A DNA stretch of 59,468 bases from an uncultured Prevotellaceae bacterium (lineage in GTDB: Bacteria; Bacteroidota; Bacteroidia; Bacteroidales; Bacteroidaceae), in NCBI GenBank assembly GCA_900316475.1, contig ONDA01000016.1, positions 1 to 59,468 of the forward strand, in the 5' to 3' direction. The notes below the pieces were generated by a model. That model was not told where the DNA came from and did no database searches. It was given only the letters and a program-made list of their open reading frames with translations. The translations under genes were made by a program, and so were the position numbers. This document shows positions 33,813 to 42,321 of the stretch, in pieces (position 1 is the stretch's first letter; each line of letters starts with the position of its first letter).

Positions 33813-34448
33813 ATGAAAAAAAATTTACTTAAAGCGGTACTCCTCGTTATCACCATGATGGTGGGAGGAACCAACAGCGCGTGGGCGGATGGTGAAACCG
33901 TCCAAGTTACAATCACCAGCGAAGCAGAAGTTGCCACCTACTGCAACTGCGACGGCAAAGCTCTCGACTTCAGTTCAGTTGAAGGTCTGACTGCCTACAT
34001 TGTCTCTTCCATTGATGCTGTTATTAACCTACAAGCGGTGAAGAAGATTCCCGCCGGAACGGGCGTGGTCGTGGCAGGTGAACCTAACACGTACAACGTT
34101 CCAGTGATTGCTTCTGCCGACCCTGTCGTAGGCAACTTGCTGAAGGGCGTCACATCGTATTACGAAGCTAAGGAGGGCGACTACGTGCTAGCTTATATAA
34201 GTGAAGTCAAGGGCTTCTTTCCGGCTGAGCCCGATACGGAGATTCCCGCAGGAAAGGCTTACCTGCCCCTCGGCGGATCAGACGCCCGATCATTCCTTCC
34301 CCTAAACTACGAGACCACCGGCATTGGTGCTTTGCTAATGAATAACGAAAAAGTGAAGAAAGAAATATTCAGCCTCTCTGGTCAGCGCGTCAGCCAGCCC
34401 AAGAAGGGCCTTTACATCATCGGTGGACGTAAGGTCGTCGTGAAGTAA
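33813..34448 (+). CDS. Secreted protein with Prevotella-type C-terminal tail
   Basis: 211 aa. Signal peptide MKKNLLKAVLLVITMMVGGTNSAWA. The middle (~26-165) is beta-rich and unfamiliar, with VTITSEAEVATYCNC and IPAGTGVVVAGEPNTYNVPV. The C-terminus reads IFSLSGQRVSQPKKGLYI and ends GGRKVVVK, a tail common on secreted Prevotella proteins and similar in layout to type IX sorting signals. Whether it is a real sorting signal in this organism is not shown. A 51-residue peptide gene follows 57 bp downstream. Confidence 0.75.
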   Translation: MKKNLLKAVLLVITMMVGGTNSAWADGETVQVTITSEAEVATYCNCDGKALDFSSVEGLTAYIVSSIDAVINLQAVKKIPAGTGVVVAGEPNTYNVPVIASADPVVGNLLKGVTSYYEAKEGDYVLAYISEVKGFFPAEPDTEIPAGKAYLPLGGSDARSFLPLNYETTGIGALLMNNEKVKKEIFSLSGQRVSQPKKGLYIIGGRKVVVK

Positions 34449-34505
34449 GTTTTTCAAATAAAAGAAAGGATTAAGTACAGATAACGAAATAAAAAGAACA
34501 TCAAT

Positions 34506-34661
34506 ATGAAAAGAACATATATGAATCCCACCCTGGAGGTTATCAAAATAGAAACCACGCAGATGCTGGCTGAATCAACAATGACATTGGGCTTGATCGA
34601 CAGTCCTAATGTAGACGACTACAGCCAGATATTGGATCGAAGCATCGACTCCGAGGATTGA
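34506..34661 (+). CDS. 51-residue peptide, MKRTYMNPTLEVVxI type
   Basis: Translation begins MKRTYMNPTLEVIKIETTQM, continues LAESTMTLGLIDSPN and ends in the acidic DRSIDSED. I recall very many short Prevotella and Bacteroides ORFs of this shape: a conserved [KR]xYxxPxxEVxxIxxxxxLA opening and a variable tail. They are annotated hypothetical and often follow a secreted protein gene, as here. No signal peptide is present. The conserved head and free tail resemble a leader-core layout, but no modifying enzyme is nearby. Start codon has AACATCAAT upstream and no strong SD, normal for this phylum. Confidence 0.65.
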   Translation: MKRTYMNPTLEVIKIETTQMLAESTMTLGLIDSPNVDDYSQILDRSIDSED

Positions 34662-34734
34662 TTCTGGCTGCTATGAGCATGCCAAAGTAAGGCGTCATCG
34701 CTTGGGCTCTTTCCTTCCCCAAGCAACAGCCACC

Positions 34735-34782
34735 AAGAGGCTGCACCCATTGCGGAATGCAGCCTCTTACTTGTCTTTTTTT
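34735..34782. terminator. Intrinsic terminator after the peptide gene
   Basis: Perfect 11-bp stem AAGAGGCTGCA/TGCAGCCTCTT with a 12-nt loop, then ACTTGTC and seven T. It lies between convergent units (hsdR ends at 34811). Confidence 0.8.
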
Positions 34783-34810
34783 CGGAAATGAGAAAAGCGG
34801 CTCAGCGGAT

Positions 34811-37800
34811 TTACCCGGCCATCACAAAGCGGAACACCTCTTCCTCCTGAAGTTCCGGACGTTTAGTAACCATTCTGACGTAGTCACGAATCAGGTGACG
34901 CCAGTCATTCGTCTTCATGCAGAAATAGCGTTCTTGGTACTCTTTCTGGCACTCTACCACTATATTCATGATGGTAGTGCCCTCATAGAGTTCCATCATG
35001 TTGTGTACTAAGCGGCGCACACCGTCATCAGTCTCAACATCCTTTAGCATCGAGCCTTCAGGAGTAAGCAGTATCTCTTTGGCCTTCCTGACTTTAGTCT
35101 GAGGTTGTGGCATCTCATGGCTTTCTTCATCATCAGCCCATTGTTCGCATTGTTTCAAGACGACGTTCATAGCACCTTCGGCCTCTTCGGGCGGATACTT
35201 GTATTTCTTCAGCAGTCGCTTCACCAGCCGGCGCATATTGGCACGTTCCGCCTCCCTGCGGTTCCAGTCAATGGTGCGGTTCTTTCTGAGCATATCAGTC
35301 AGCTCCTTTGTCATTTCAACCAACTGGTCGTTAGAATAGAAGTCCTTCACGGCTTGAGGACGCGTCAGGGCATCGTAGAAGGCTTTCTCTTCGTTTGAGA
35401 GACCTAATGCGTTGCCTTGTTGCTCTGCATCCATCATCTCCTGAGCCATCTTCAGCAGCTCCTGAATCACTTCTTCGTTGGTAATCAGGCCATTGACGTA
35501 GCGGTTAAGCGTTTCGCTGAACCGATTGCTGAACAACTCACCAGTAACAATGTTGATGCGGGTCAGCGTCCGGACACGACCGCGCAGCAGGTCTTCAAGC
35601 AACTTCGCAGCAAGGTTCTTCTCCTTCATCTTCTTCACCTCTTCCATGAATTTCTCATCGAAGAGCGAGAATTCCGTTTGCTCGTGGTCAAAGATGTTCA
35701 CCACCCCATCGCTCTGCACGCTCTGTTCAATCAGGGCTGCAATGCGCTGGTTGATGTCCCGCTTGGAAACTTTGCCGGGGGTCTGCAGGCGGATGATCAG
35801 GATTCTTACAGACTCCATCAGACTGACTTCGAAGCGCTCTGCCTCTACGAGCAAAGAACGGCAAAGCGTAACAGCCTGGCGCAACAACGACCCATTCCTG
35901 ACAAACTCCTTGCAGGCTTCGGCCTTCTCAGGTGCAATCAGGAAGTTGACAGCCCCCTTGATAATCTGAGCACGCTCGGCAGGTGTACCTTTATAAAAAT
36001 GGCTATAGTCATAGCCATGCAGCAGGTCGCGGCAAATCTCCAGCTTCTCCTTAAATTCAGCGTATGCTTTCTGCTTGATGTCATTATTACCATAGTTGTC
36101 TTGGTCGCGCTTGGTGTAGCGCTTCATGGCATCTTTCAGAGCTGCCGCAATGCCCACATAGTCGACTATCAAGCCACCGGCCTTCTCAGGGAACACCCGG
36201 TTTACACGCGCTATGGCCTGCATCAGGTTGTGGTCCTTCATGGGCTTATACACATACATCGTTGCCAGCGAGGGCACATCGAAGCCTGTCAGCCACATGT
36301 CCACCACAATGGCAATCTTCATCGGGTCGTTCTCGTCTTTGAACTTCTTGGCGAGTTCTTTCTTGTAGGCCTTGCTGCCAATGATGTCTGCCCATTCCTC
36401 CGGGTCTTGATTGCCACCTGTCATCACCACCTTCACCTTCTCTGTCCAATCAGGACGAAGTTCCAGGATGCGCTTGTATATCTTCATCGCTATCGGACGG
36501 GAGTACGCCACAATCATAGCCTTGCCGCAGCAGACGTATTGGCGGTTGTCTTCATAGTGAGCTATGATGTCAGTCACAAGATCGTTGACCGTTGCATCAT
36601 TACCCAGCAGCGCATCCATGTGCGACATCTCCTTCTTGTTCTCTTCAAGGTCTTCTTCCGAGGCTCCTTCCTGCCTCAGCCGGTCATACTCAGCATCAAT
36701 CTGAGCCAGCACCTCGTCGTTGAGTTTCAGTTTGATGACACGACTCTCGTAATAGACAGGCCGTGTGGCACCATCCTTGACGGCCTGCGTCATGTCGTAA
36801 ACGTCAATATCGTCGCCAAACACCTCACGGGTATCCCTGTCCTTGTCAGATATAGGCGTGCCTGTAAAACCGATATACGAAGCATGAGGCAGCGAGTTGC
36901 GTATCTTGCGGGCAGCACCGATATGCACATTTCCCTCAGTATCCACCTTCTCTTCCATGCCATACTGCCCACGATGGGCCTCATCCGTCATCACGATGAT
37001 GTTCTGACGATCTGAAAGAGCGCCGTCCCAATCATCGAACTTCTGCATCGTGGTAAAGATGATACCACCCGAATTGCGGTTCTTCAGCATGGCTTTCAGC
37101 GAGGTGTCATCGTTCTCTGCATTGCGGCTGGTACACTGCACAGGTCGCTGACGTAGGAAATCTATCGTGCGCGAGAACTGTCCATACAACTGTTCGTCCA
37201 AATCGTTGCGGTCTGTAATCACCACAATCGTTGGGTTCATCTGTTGCACCTTGGGATGGTGAGCCAGGAATACCATCGACAGACTCTTGCCTGAGCCTTG
37301 CGTATGCCAGAACACACCAATCTTTCCATCGCCTTTTACGGCCTCTTCCGTCTTCAGGGCTGCTTTCTCTACCGCATAATACTGATGATAGCCTGCCAGA
37401 ATCTTGGCATAACTGCCTTCGCGCACATCGAAGAGCATATAGTTCTTCAGCAGGTTCAACAGCACCCTCGGCGTGAACACTGCCTTAAAGGCTGTATCAT
37501 AGTCAGCCACCTCGCCAGTAGGCTGTTTCCATTCCATGTAGCGGTCTTCCTTGGCTGTGATGGTTCCTATCTTGGTGAGTGCCATATCGCTCATCACGTT
37601 GAAGGCATTATAAACAAACAGCGAGGGAATGAACTTCTGATAATTCCTCAGTTGCAGATAGGCTTCGCTGGCATCCGTCTCTTCCCTGCTCGGCGATTTC
37701 AGTTCTATCACCACCAATGGCAGCCCGTTCACGAATACCACGATGTCAGGTCGTTTGGTGTCGAGTTCCTGCATGGTGAACTGGTTCACCACCAGGAAGT

Positions 37801-38158
37801 CGTTCTCTGCTTCGTGCTCATAGTCTATCAGATTCACGATTTTCGTCTTCACCTGATGTTTCTCATCAGTATATTGCACCTCGATGCCATACTGCAGCAT
37901 CTGTGTAAACTTGAAGTTGCACTCATAGAGCGACGAGCCCTCTATCTGATGCAGTTTCCTGATGGCATCATCGATAGCTGACGCAGGCAATGTAGGGTTG
38001 ATGCGCTGCAAAGACGCTTGCAACACATCATCCAATAACGGGTTGCTATAGTCGCGCTCTATATCAGGGCCATATACATAGCGATACTGCCCATCTTCCA
38101 GGCTCTGAAACAGTTCGATAAGCGCCTGTTCATATTCGTTTTCTGTATATCCGTTCAT
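34811..38158 (-). CDS. hsdR: Type I restriction enzyme R subunit
   Basis: 1115 aa, full length. Nuclease domain with PD...ELK (RPDIVVFVNGLPLVVIELKSP, about residues 137-157); SF2 translocase with Walker A WHTQGSGKS (about 289), TDEAH (about 391), GFTGTPI, and MWLTGFDVPS / QAIARVNR motifs; helical C-terminal region that binds the methylase. HsdR cleaves DNA only in complex with HsdM2-HsdS. Since hsdM in this locus is broken, HsdR is probably idle unless another HsdM serves. Last gene of the minus-strand operon. Confidence 0.95.
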   Translation of the reverse strand: MNGYTENEYEQALIELFQSLEDGQYRYVYGPDIERDYSNPLLDDVLQASLQRINPTLPASAIDDAIRKLHQIEGSSLYECNFKFTQMLQYGIEVQYTDEKHQVKTKIVNLIDYEHEAENDFLVVNQFTMQELDTKRPDIVVFVNGLPLVVIELKSPSREETDASEAYLQLRNYQKFIPSLFVYNAFNVMSDMALTKIGTITAKEDRYMEWKQPTGEVADYDTAFKAVFTPRVLLNLLKNYMLFDVREGSYAKILAGYHQYYAVEKAALKTEEAVKGDGKIGVFWHTQGSGKSLSMVFLAHHPKVQQMNPTIVVITDRNDLDEQLYGQFSRTIDFLRQRPVQCTSRNAENDDTSLKAMLKNRNSGGIIFTTMQKFDDWDGALSDRQNIIVMTDEAHRGQYGMEEKVDTEGNVHIGAARKIRNSLPHASYIGFTGTPISDKDRDTREVFGDDIDVYDMTQAVKDGATRPVYYESRVIKLKLNDEVLAQIDAEYDRLRQEGASEEDLEENKKEMSHMDALLGNDATVNDLVTDIIAHYEDNRQYVCCGKAMIVAYSRPIAMKIYKRILELRPDWTEKVKVVMTGGNQDPEEWADIIGSKAYKKELAKKFKDENDPMKIAIVVDMWLTGFDVPSLATMYVYKPMKDHNLMQAIARVNRVFPEKAGGLIVDYVGIAAALKDAMKRYTKRDQDNYGNNDIKQKAYAEFKEKLEICRDLLHGYDYSHFYKGTPAERAQIIKGAVNFLIAPEKAEACKEFVRNGSLLRQAVTLCRSLLVEAERFEVSLMESVRILIIRLQTPGKVSKRDINQRIAALIEQSVQSDGVVNIFDHEQTEFSLFDEKFMEEVKKMKEKNLAAKLLEDLLRGRVRTLTRINIVTGELFSNRFSETLNRYVNGLITNEEVIQELLKMAQEMMDAEQQGNALGLSNEEKAFYDALTRPQAVKDFYSNDQLVEMTKELTDMLRKNRTIDWNRREAERANMRRLVKRLLKKYKYPPEEAEGAMNVVLKQCEQWADDEESHEMPQPQTKVRKAKEILLTPEGSMLKDVETDDGVRRLVHNMMELYEGTTIMNIVVECQKEYQERYFCMKTNDWRHLIRDYVRMVTKRPELQEEEVFRFVMAG

Positions 38159-38171
38159 AGGCTTATCTCTC

Positions 38172-39047
38172 TTAATCGGTTTGCTCGTAATAGTATGAAT
38201 AGTCGATACCCTTCATAAATATCTCGCGATCGTCAATCTTATCGGTCATTGCCTGTTTTAGCAACGCTTTGATGGCGCGGGCATCTGTTGTACTCTGTCG
38301 CATGGCAGCTAAGTATTCCTTCTTGTCGATCTTACTCCAGTCAACGCAAAGTTTCATACGTTTCTTGAATATCAGGTCGAGCCAGATGCGGGTAGAGCGT
38401 CCATTACCCTCCATAAACGGATGGGCCACGTTCATCTCCACATATTTATTCGCTATCTCGTCGAATGTCGTTTCAGGCATCGCTTCTATGAGTCTCAGAT
38501 TCTGCATCAGATATTCTGCGCGGCAGAAGAGTGTGCCATCCTTCCAAATGGTTTTTGTGCGAATCTGACCTGCAAAGTCGTAGAGACCGCCAAACAGGTA
38601 GGCATGTATCTGCTGCAGGCATTTTACTGTCCCAGGCTCCATGCTGTCAAGCAGACCACTCTCAATGAGGGTGTAGGCCTTCTTCTTGCTCTGTCCGTCG
38701 ATGGAGCTGTCGCTATATACGAACCAGTCAAGGAAAGCTGTGGCCTTTTGGTTGGGAATAGCCTTGGCGAGTGCTGAGACCCCTTCGGCATCCATCATGT
38801 CTGTATTGTATAGTTTGCCATCAGCAGCACGCAGTTTCAGCTGGTTAGTGGCACTAACCAACTCATTCCCCTCCTTACGAAGTTTGGTCTTGAGATACTT
38901 CCAGTAGTTGCGAGTCTTGGCATAGTCAGGCTGTTCGTTGATGGCACCAATCACGTCAAGCACAGAGAAGAACCACTTATTATCCTCCTCGCTCCACACC
39001 GCTCTCACCTCGTGGTCTTTATAGAATCGAATAGAAACTTTGTCCAT
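38172..39047 (-). CDS. Bro-N / Fic domain fusion protein, copy 1
   Basis: 291 aa. The N-terminal ~110 residues (IRFYKDHEVRAVWSEEDNKWFF...) resemble the Bro-N antirepressor-like DNA-binding domain. The C-terminal half is a Fic domain with the full active motif HPFMEGNGRSTR at about residue 212 and a LFGGLYDFAGQIRTK segment before it. Fic enzymes transfer AMP (or related groups) from nucleotides to target proteins. It is embedded between hsdS and hsdR (5-bp and 13-bp gaps). A same-length paralog lies at 50608. Similar Fic genes inside type I loci are seen in Bacteroidota; the role in the system is unclear. Confidence 0.85.
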   Translation of the reverse strand: MDKVSIRFYKDHEVRAVWSEEDNKWFFSVLDVIGAINEQPDYAKTRNYWKYLKTKLRKEGNELVSATNQLKLRAADGKLYNTDMMDAEGVSALAKAIPNQKATAFLDWFVYSDSSIDGQSKKKAYTLIESGLLDSMEPGTVKCLQQIHAYLFGGLYDFAGQIRTKTIWKDGTLFCRAEYLMQNLRLIEAMPETTFDEIANKYVEMNVAHPFMEGNGRSTRIWLDLIFKKRMKLCVDWSKIDKKEYLAAMRQSTTDARAIKALLKQAMTDKIDDREIFMKGIDYSYYYEQTD

Positions 39048-39051
39048 AAGC

Positions 39052-40179
39052 CTATACTTTGATTTGACCAGACATCAGTTTGGGAAGAAGAGTGTCACGG
39101 AGGGTGGAGAGACGGAGATTCTCTTCAATGAGTGTATATATACAATTACCAATGTTTTCTATTATTTCATTGAATTCAGGTAAAACATCTGAATTTGGTA
39201 TTAGGATTGACATAACAAGAACATCCTTCTTAGGTAATTCGGTTTGACCTGTACTTCCGACAGCCATATTCTCTAATTCTTTCTGTCTATTCAACAGATT
39301 GCGACCAACATAATAACGGTAAATATCTTCTTTCGTTCTTACTACAGTTAGGTGAGAATCAAAGCAAACATTTGTCTTATCAAAATAAACAACTCCAACT
39401 CTTCCTAAAGAGCCGATTCCTGTAGAATTCAACAGGACATCCCATTTCTTCACATACTTATTGCTGTTTTCCTTAGGTAGATGTTCTCTAGCATTATTTA
39501 GCGTCACAATATTGTTGCGAACGCAAGTCTGACCAAGAACTAATTCATTTGTTCCAAATTGGTATTTTGGAGACAATCCTCTTGAGATAAAAGAGCATAA
39601 CTCTTCAAGTGTTCCCACTCTCCATCCTTCAGGAATCATTCCGAGTTCTGACTCAACGAATTGACCATTTTTGAATGGGGCAAAGTCAATGAACCAATGC
39701 TTGAAAAGAGCCTGAGCCTCTAAGTTCTCACAGATACGACGATTCACTGCGATTTTGGAGTCGATTTCTGATAATTGGGCTGAGATTCTTAGCTGCAATT
39801 CTATCGATGGAATAGAAACTGTAACCGATTCAATAACAGGAACAGTTAGACTTGGTACGGCTGAACCAACATTCAGACTATCCCACTTGTAATCTTTGAT
39901 TGCATAATACAAATATTTAGGAATAACAATACTATCATTGATTTCAGACCAAAACATCGTATCAACTGTCCAAAATGGCTCTTCCACATAGAATATATTG
40001 GAAAGTGTACCTTTTCTTGGAATAAGAACAGATGGTTTATCTGAAAGATATGCATTCCCTGTTCTCATGATACCGCCACTACCATATATAGGTATATCTC
40101 CATCACCCAGTTTCTTATGATCTTTGCCATATTTGATTTTTAGCAAATCTCCAAGTTTATATTCTTTCCACTCACTCAT
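39052..40179 (-). CDS. hsdS: Type I restriction specificity subunit
   Basis: 375 aa from the ATG at 40179 (MSEWKEYKLGDLLKIKYGKDH), preceded by a strong AAAGGAGGAAGGAG sequence. Two target recognition domains, about 5-150 and 195-345, each followed by a helical conserved region (QLSEIDSKIAVNRRICENLEAQA and LIEENLRLSTLRDTLLPKLMSGQI). It decides the DNA sequence recognised by the HsdM-HsdR complex. A+T content is higher than in neighbours, common for specificity genes that exchange domains. It overlaps the preceding 30-codon frame as ATGA. Confidence 0.92.
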   Translation of the reverse strand: MSEWKEYKLGDLLKIKYGKDHKKLGDGDIPIYGSGGIMRTGNAYLSDKPSVLIPRKGTLSNIFYVEEPFWTVDTMFWSEINDSIVIPKYLYYAIKDYKWDSLNVGSAVPSLTVPVIESVTVSIPSIELQLRISAQLSEIDSKIAVNRRICENLEAQALFKHWFIDFAPFKNGQFVESELGMIPEGWRVGTLEELCSFISRGLSPKYQFGTNELVLGQTCVRNNIVTLNNAREHLPKENSNKYVKKWDVLLNSTGIGSLGRVGVVYFDKTNVCFDSHLTVVRTKEDIYRYYVGRNLLNRQKELENMAVGSTGQTELPKKDVLVMSILIPNSDVLPEFNEIIENIGNCIYTLIEENLRLSTLRDTLLPKLMSGQIKV

Positions 40180-40268
40180 ACTCCTTCCTCCTTTCTGATA
40201 ACTTCCCAATGACCTGTTTTGTCAGAGCCTATGCGGCGTGTAAACTTATAATCTTTCCACTCTTCCAT
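40176..40268 (-). pseudogene. 30-codon remnant: hsdS-like start joined to a foreign tail
   Basis: The frame reads MEEWKDYKFTRRIGSDKTGH then WEVIRKEEGV. The first nine residues copy the HsdS start (MSEWKEYKL). The remainder, RIGSDKTGHWEV, resembles from memory the C-terminal tail of AlbA/RecG-like winged-helix proteins (RIGSxKxGxWEV). It is best read as a deletion scar joining two genes, now translationally coupled to hsdS by ATGA. Confidence 0.5.
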
Positions 40269-40271
40269 ACT

Positions 40272-41267
40272 CTAATTCTGCTGGTTAATCAGATTTACAA
40301 CGACTTTTACCATTACATCCTTTTCTTCTGTTCGGCTTTCAGCAATCATCAGTGTTAGGGCCACAAGGGTGTTGTCGGCTATGCGCTTGCTTCCGTCAGG
40401 ACGATAGAGAATGCGGTTGTTGTTGAGGAACCATAGGAACAACGTGGCGGCAATACGCTTGTTGCCGTCGCTGAACGAATGGTTCTTCGTGACGAGATAG
40501 AGCAGCATCGCTGCTTTCTCCTCCACACTGGGATAAAGTTCCTCACCTCCGAAGGTTTGATAGATTTGTCCTATCGAGCTCTTGAACGAGTCGTCCTTCT
40601 CGTTGCCAAAGAGGCTGCTACCTCCAAATTTCTCACGTAGTCTGTCGATGGTCTCCAGCGCATTCTCATAGGTGGCATGGAAGGGTTCGTCTTTAGTGGT
40701 CTTGTTAATCGTCAGACGCTCGTAGTCGTAATTATCCAGTGTGTCCAGCGCATAGCTGTAGTCAGTAACTACCTCGAAGAGGGCAATGGTCTCATCGGTT
40801 GAGAGAAGAGGCTGGTTCTGGATGGTACGTCCGAGCATCCCTACAAGTTGGCGCAGTTCGCCAATCTGCTCTTTTCGGATGCGCTCGTTTACGGCATAGC
40901 CTTTGACGAGATAATCCTTTAAGATTTTGTTCGCCCATTTCCTGAACTGTACCCCTCGACTGCTCTTAACACGATAACCGACGGATGTCACCATCTCCAG
41001 ATTAAAATATTCCAATTCATGAGTCTGGGTTTTGCCCTCGATTGCACCGTGTTGGGTGGTATTCTCAAATTTTGCGACTACCACTTCATCAGCCAATTCT
41101 TCTTTTAGCGCATTGTTTATATGCTTACTTATCGTCTTATAGTCTCTCCCAAACAATGTAGCAATCTGCTGACGAGTAAGCCATACCATATCTCCATCCA
41201 ACTTTACCTCAAGATGAATAGAATTATTTTTATCCTTATATAGTATGATTTTGTTCTCTTCCATCAT
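40272..41267 (-). CDS. RhuM-family protein with C-terminal Doc/Fic-like domain
   Basis: About 331 aa. The N-terminal ~130 residues are RhuM-like (VWLTRQQIATLFGRDYKTISKHINNAL, FNLEMVTSVGYRVKSSRGVQFRKWAN), a putative DNA-binding antirepressor type. The C-terminal part shows HSFSDGNKRIAATLFLWFL at about residue 261, a Fic/Doc motif of the HxFxDGNKR sort found in Doc toxins, which phosphorylate targets. So the type I locus carries two Fic-fold proteins of different class. Start is the ATG at 41267 overlapping the YhcG stop (TGATG). Confidence 0.85.
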   Translation of the reverse strand: MMEENKIILYKDKNNSIHLEVKLDGDMVWLTRQQIATLFGRDYKTISKHINNALKEELADEVVVAKFENTTQHGAIEGKTQTHELEYFNLEMVTSVGYRVKSSRGVQFRKWANKILKDYLVKGYAVNERIRKEQIGELRQLVGMLGRTIQNQPLLSTDETIALFEVVTDYSYALDTLDNYDYERLTINKTTKDEPFHATYENALETIDRLREKFGGSSLFGNEKDDSFKSSIGQIYQTFGGEELYPSVEEKAAMLLYLVTKNHSFSDGNKRIAATLFLWFLNNNRILYRPDGSKRIADNTLVALTLMIAESRTEEKDVMVKVVVNLINQQN

Positions 41268-42316
41268 CAATCATTTTTGTGTTGTAGTCTGAAGAACTCC
41301 TTCTGCTGCTCAATCTCTCGCCGCAATTCTTCTTCTGAAGGCATATATGTCATGTACTTAGCAGCAAATAGTTGGTCGCTATCGTTCAGCACAGAGTAGC
41401 GGGCAATCGTATTGTCGGTATCTGTACAAAGCAAGACACCTATGGTAGGTTGGTCGTCATCACCTTTTACAAGATCATCATACATTCGGACGTACATATC
41501 CAGTTGTCCTATATCCTGATGGGTAAGGCGGTGTGTCTTCAACTCAAAAATGACAAAGCGTTTCATCTTGAAATTGTAAAAAACCAGATCTATGTAGAAG
41601 TCGGAGGTTTGTGTCACAATGTGCTGTTGACGTTCTACGAAAGCAAAACCTCGCCCCAATTCTAAGATGAATTTTTCAAGGTTGTCTATTAAGGCTTGCT
41701 CTAGTTCCGTCTCGGAATAAGCGGAATTACGACGAAATCCCATAAACTCGGCCACCACGGGGTTCTTGATATATTCCAGTGGGCTTTTATCTATCGTGGG
41801 GTGAAGGTCTTCCGCATTGGCAGGAAGTTGGGCGGCTAAACGACGTTCAAAATATTGGGACGAGATGTTTCGGTCAAGTTCGCGTACACTCCACATGCCT
41901 TTTGAGGCATTCTCTAAATACCACCATCTGGCTTCCGGACTTGTAACCGACAGAACACGACGCACGTGAGACCATTCAAGATTGTGAACACACGTGTTCA
42001 CTTTTTCTGCTTCAGGAAAAAGCAGGTAGAACTTTTTGTAATAGTCAAGATTCCGTTTGCTATAGCTCGTGCCATAAATGGGAATCAGATTCTCGGCGAG
42101 TTTTTTCATGAGTCTCGTGCCGTAAGATGCTCTCTTCTGTCCACCTTGTTCTTCTTCTACGATGCGCCTACCAACATTCCAATACGTGTAAATGACTATC
42201 TGTCCTACATTAGCATAAGCCTGCTGGCGACCCTGTTCAATGATGGTGCAGACATCTTGAAACAGCACATCATTCTGCTGTTCAGCCAGAGTTGTTATAT
42301 TTTTGTTTTCTTCCAT
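41267..42316 (-). CDS. PDDEXK nuclease domain protein, YhcG/DUF1016 family
   Basis: 349 aa. The N-terminal helical DUF1016 domain has ANVGQIVIYTYWNVGRRIVEEEQ and YGTSYSKRNLDYYKKFY; the C-terminal nuclease has FYIDLVFYNFKMKRFVIFELKT (about residues 235-258), a PD-(D/E)xK core, and GQLDMYVRMYDD. YhcG proteins frequently sit in type I loci and are thought to act in DNA recombination or restriction-linked repair; the exact job is not known. It starts 6 nt beyond the hsdM relic and is intact. Confidence 0.88.
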   Translation of the reverse strand: MEENKNITTLAEQQNDVLFQDVCTIIEQGRQQAYANVGQIVIYTYWNVGRRIVEEEQGGQKRASYGTRLMKKLAENLIPIYGTSYSKRNLDYYKKFYLLFPEAEKVNTCVHNLEWSHVRRVLSVTSPEARWWYLENASKGMWSVRELDRNISSQYFERRLAAQLPANAEDLHPTIDKSPLEYIKNPVVAEFMGFRRNSAYSETELEQALIDNLEKFILELGRGFAFVERQQHIVTQTSDFYIDLVFYNFKMKRFVIFELKTHRLTHQDIGQLDMYVRMYDDLVKGDDDQPTIGVLLCTDTDNTIARYSVLNDSDQLFAAKYMTYMPSEEELRREIEQQKEFFRLQHKND

Positions 42317-42321
42317 ATCTT

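Noticed and set aside
35417-37015. 532-codon open frame on the plus strand opposite hsdR
   Set aside because: Antisense shadow of a long real gene; composition is that of reverse-complemented coding DNA, with no signal or domain.
39052-40268. Phase-variable hsdS shuffling system
   Set aside because: Only one full hsdS is present, with no second partial copy long enough for inversion and no linked recombinase in active form.
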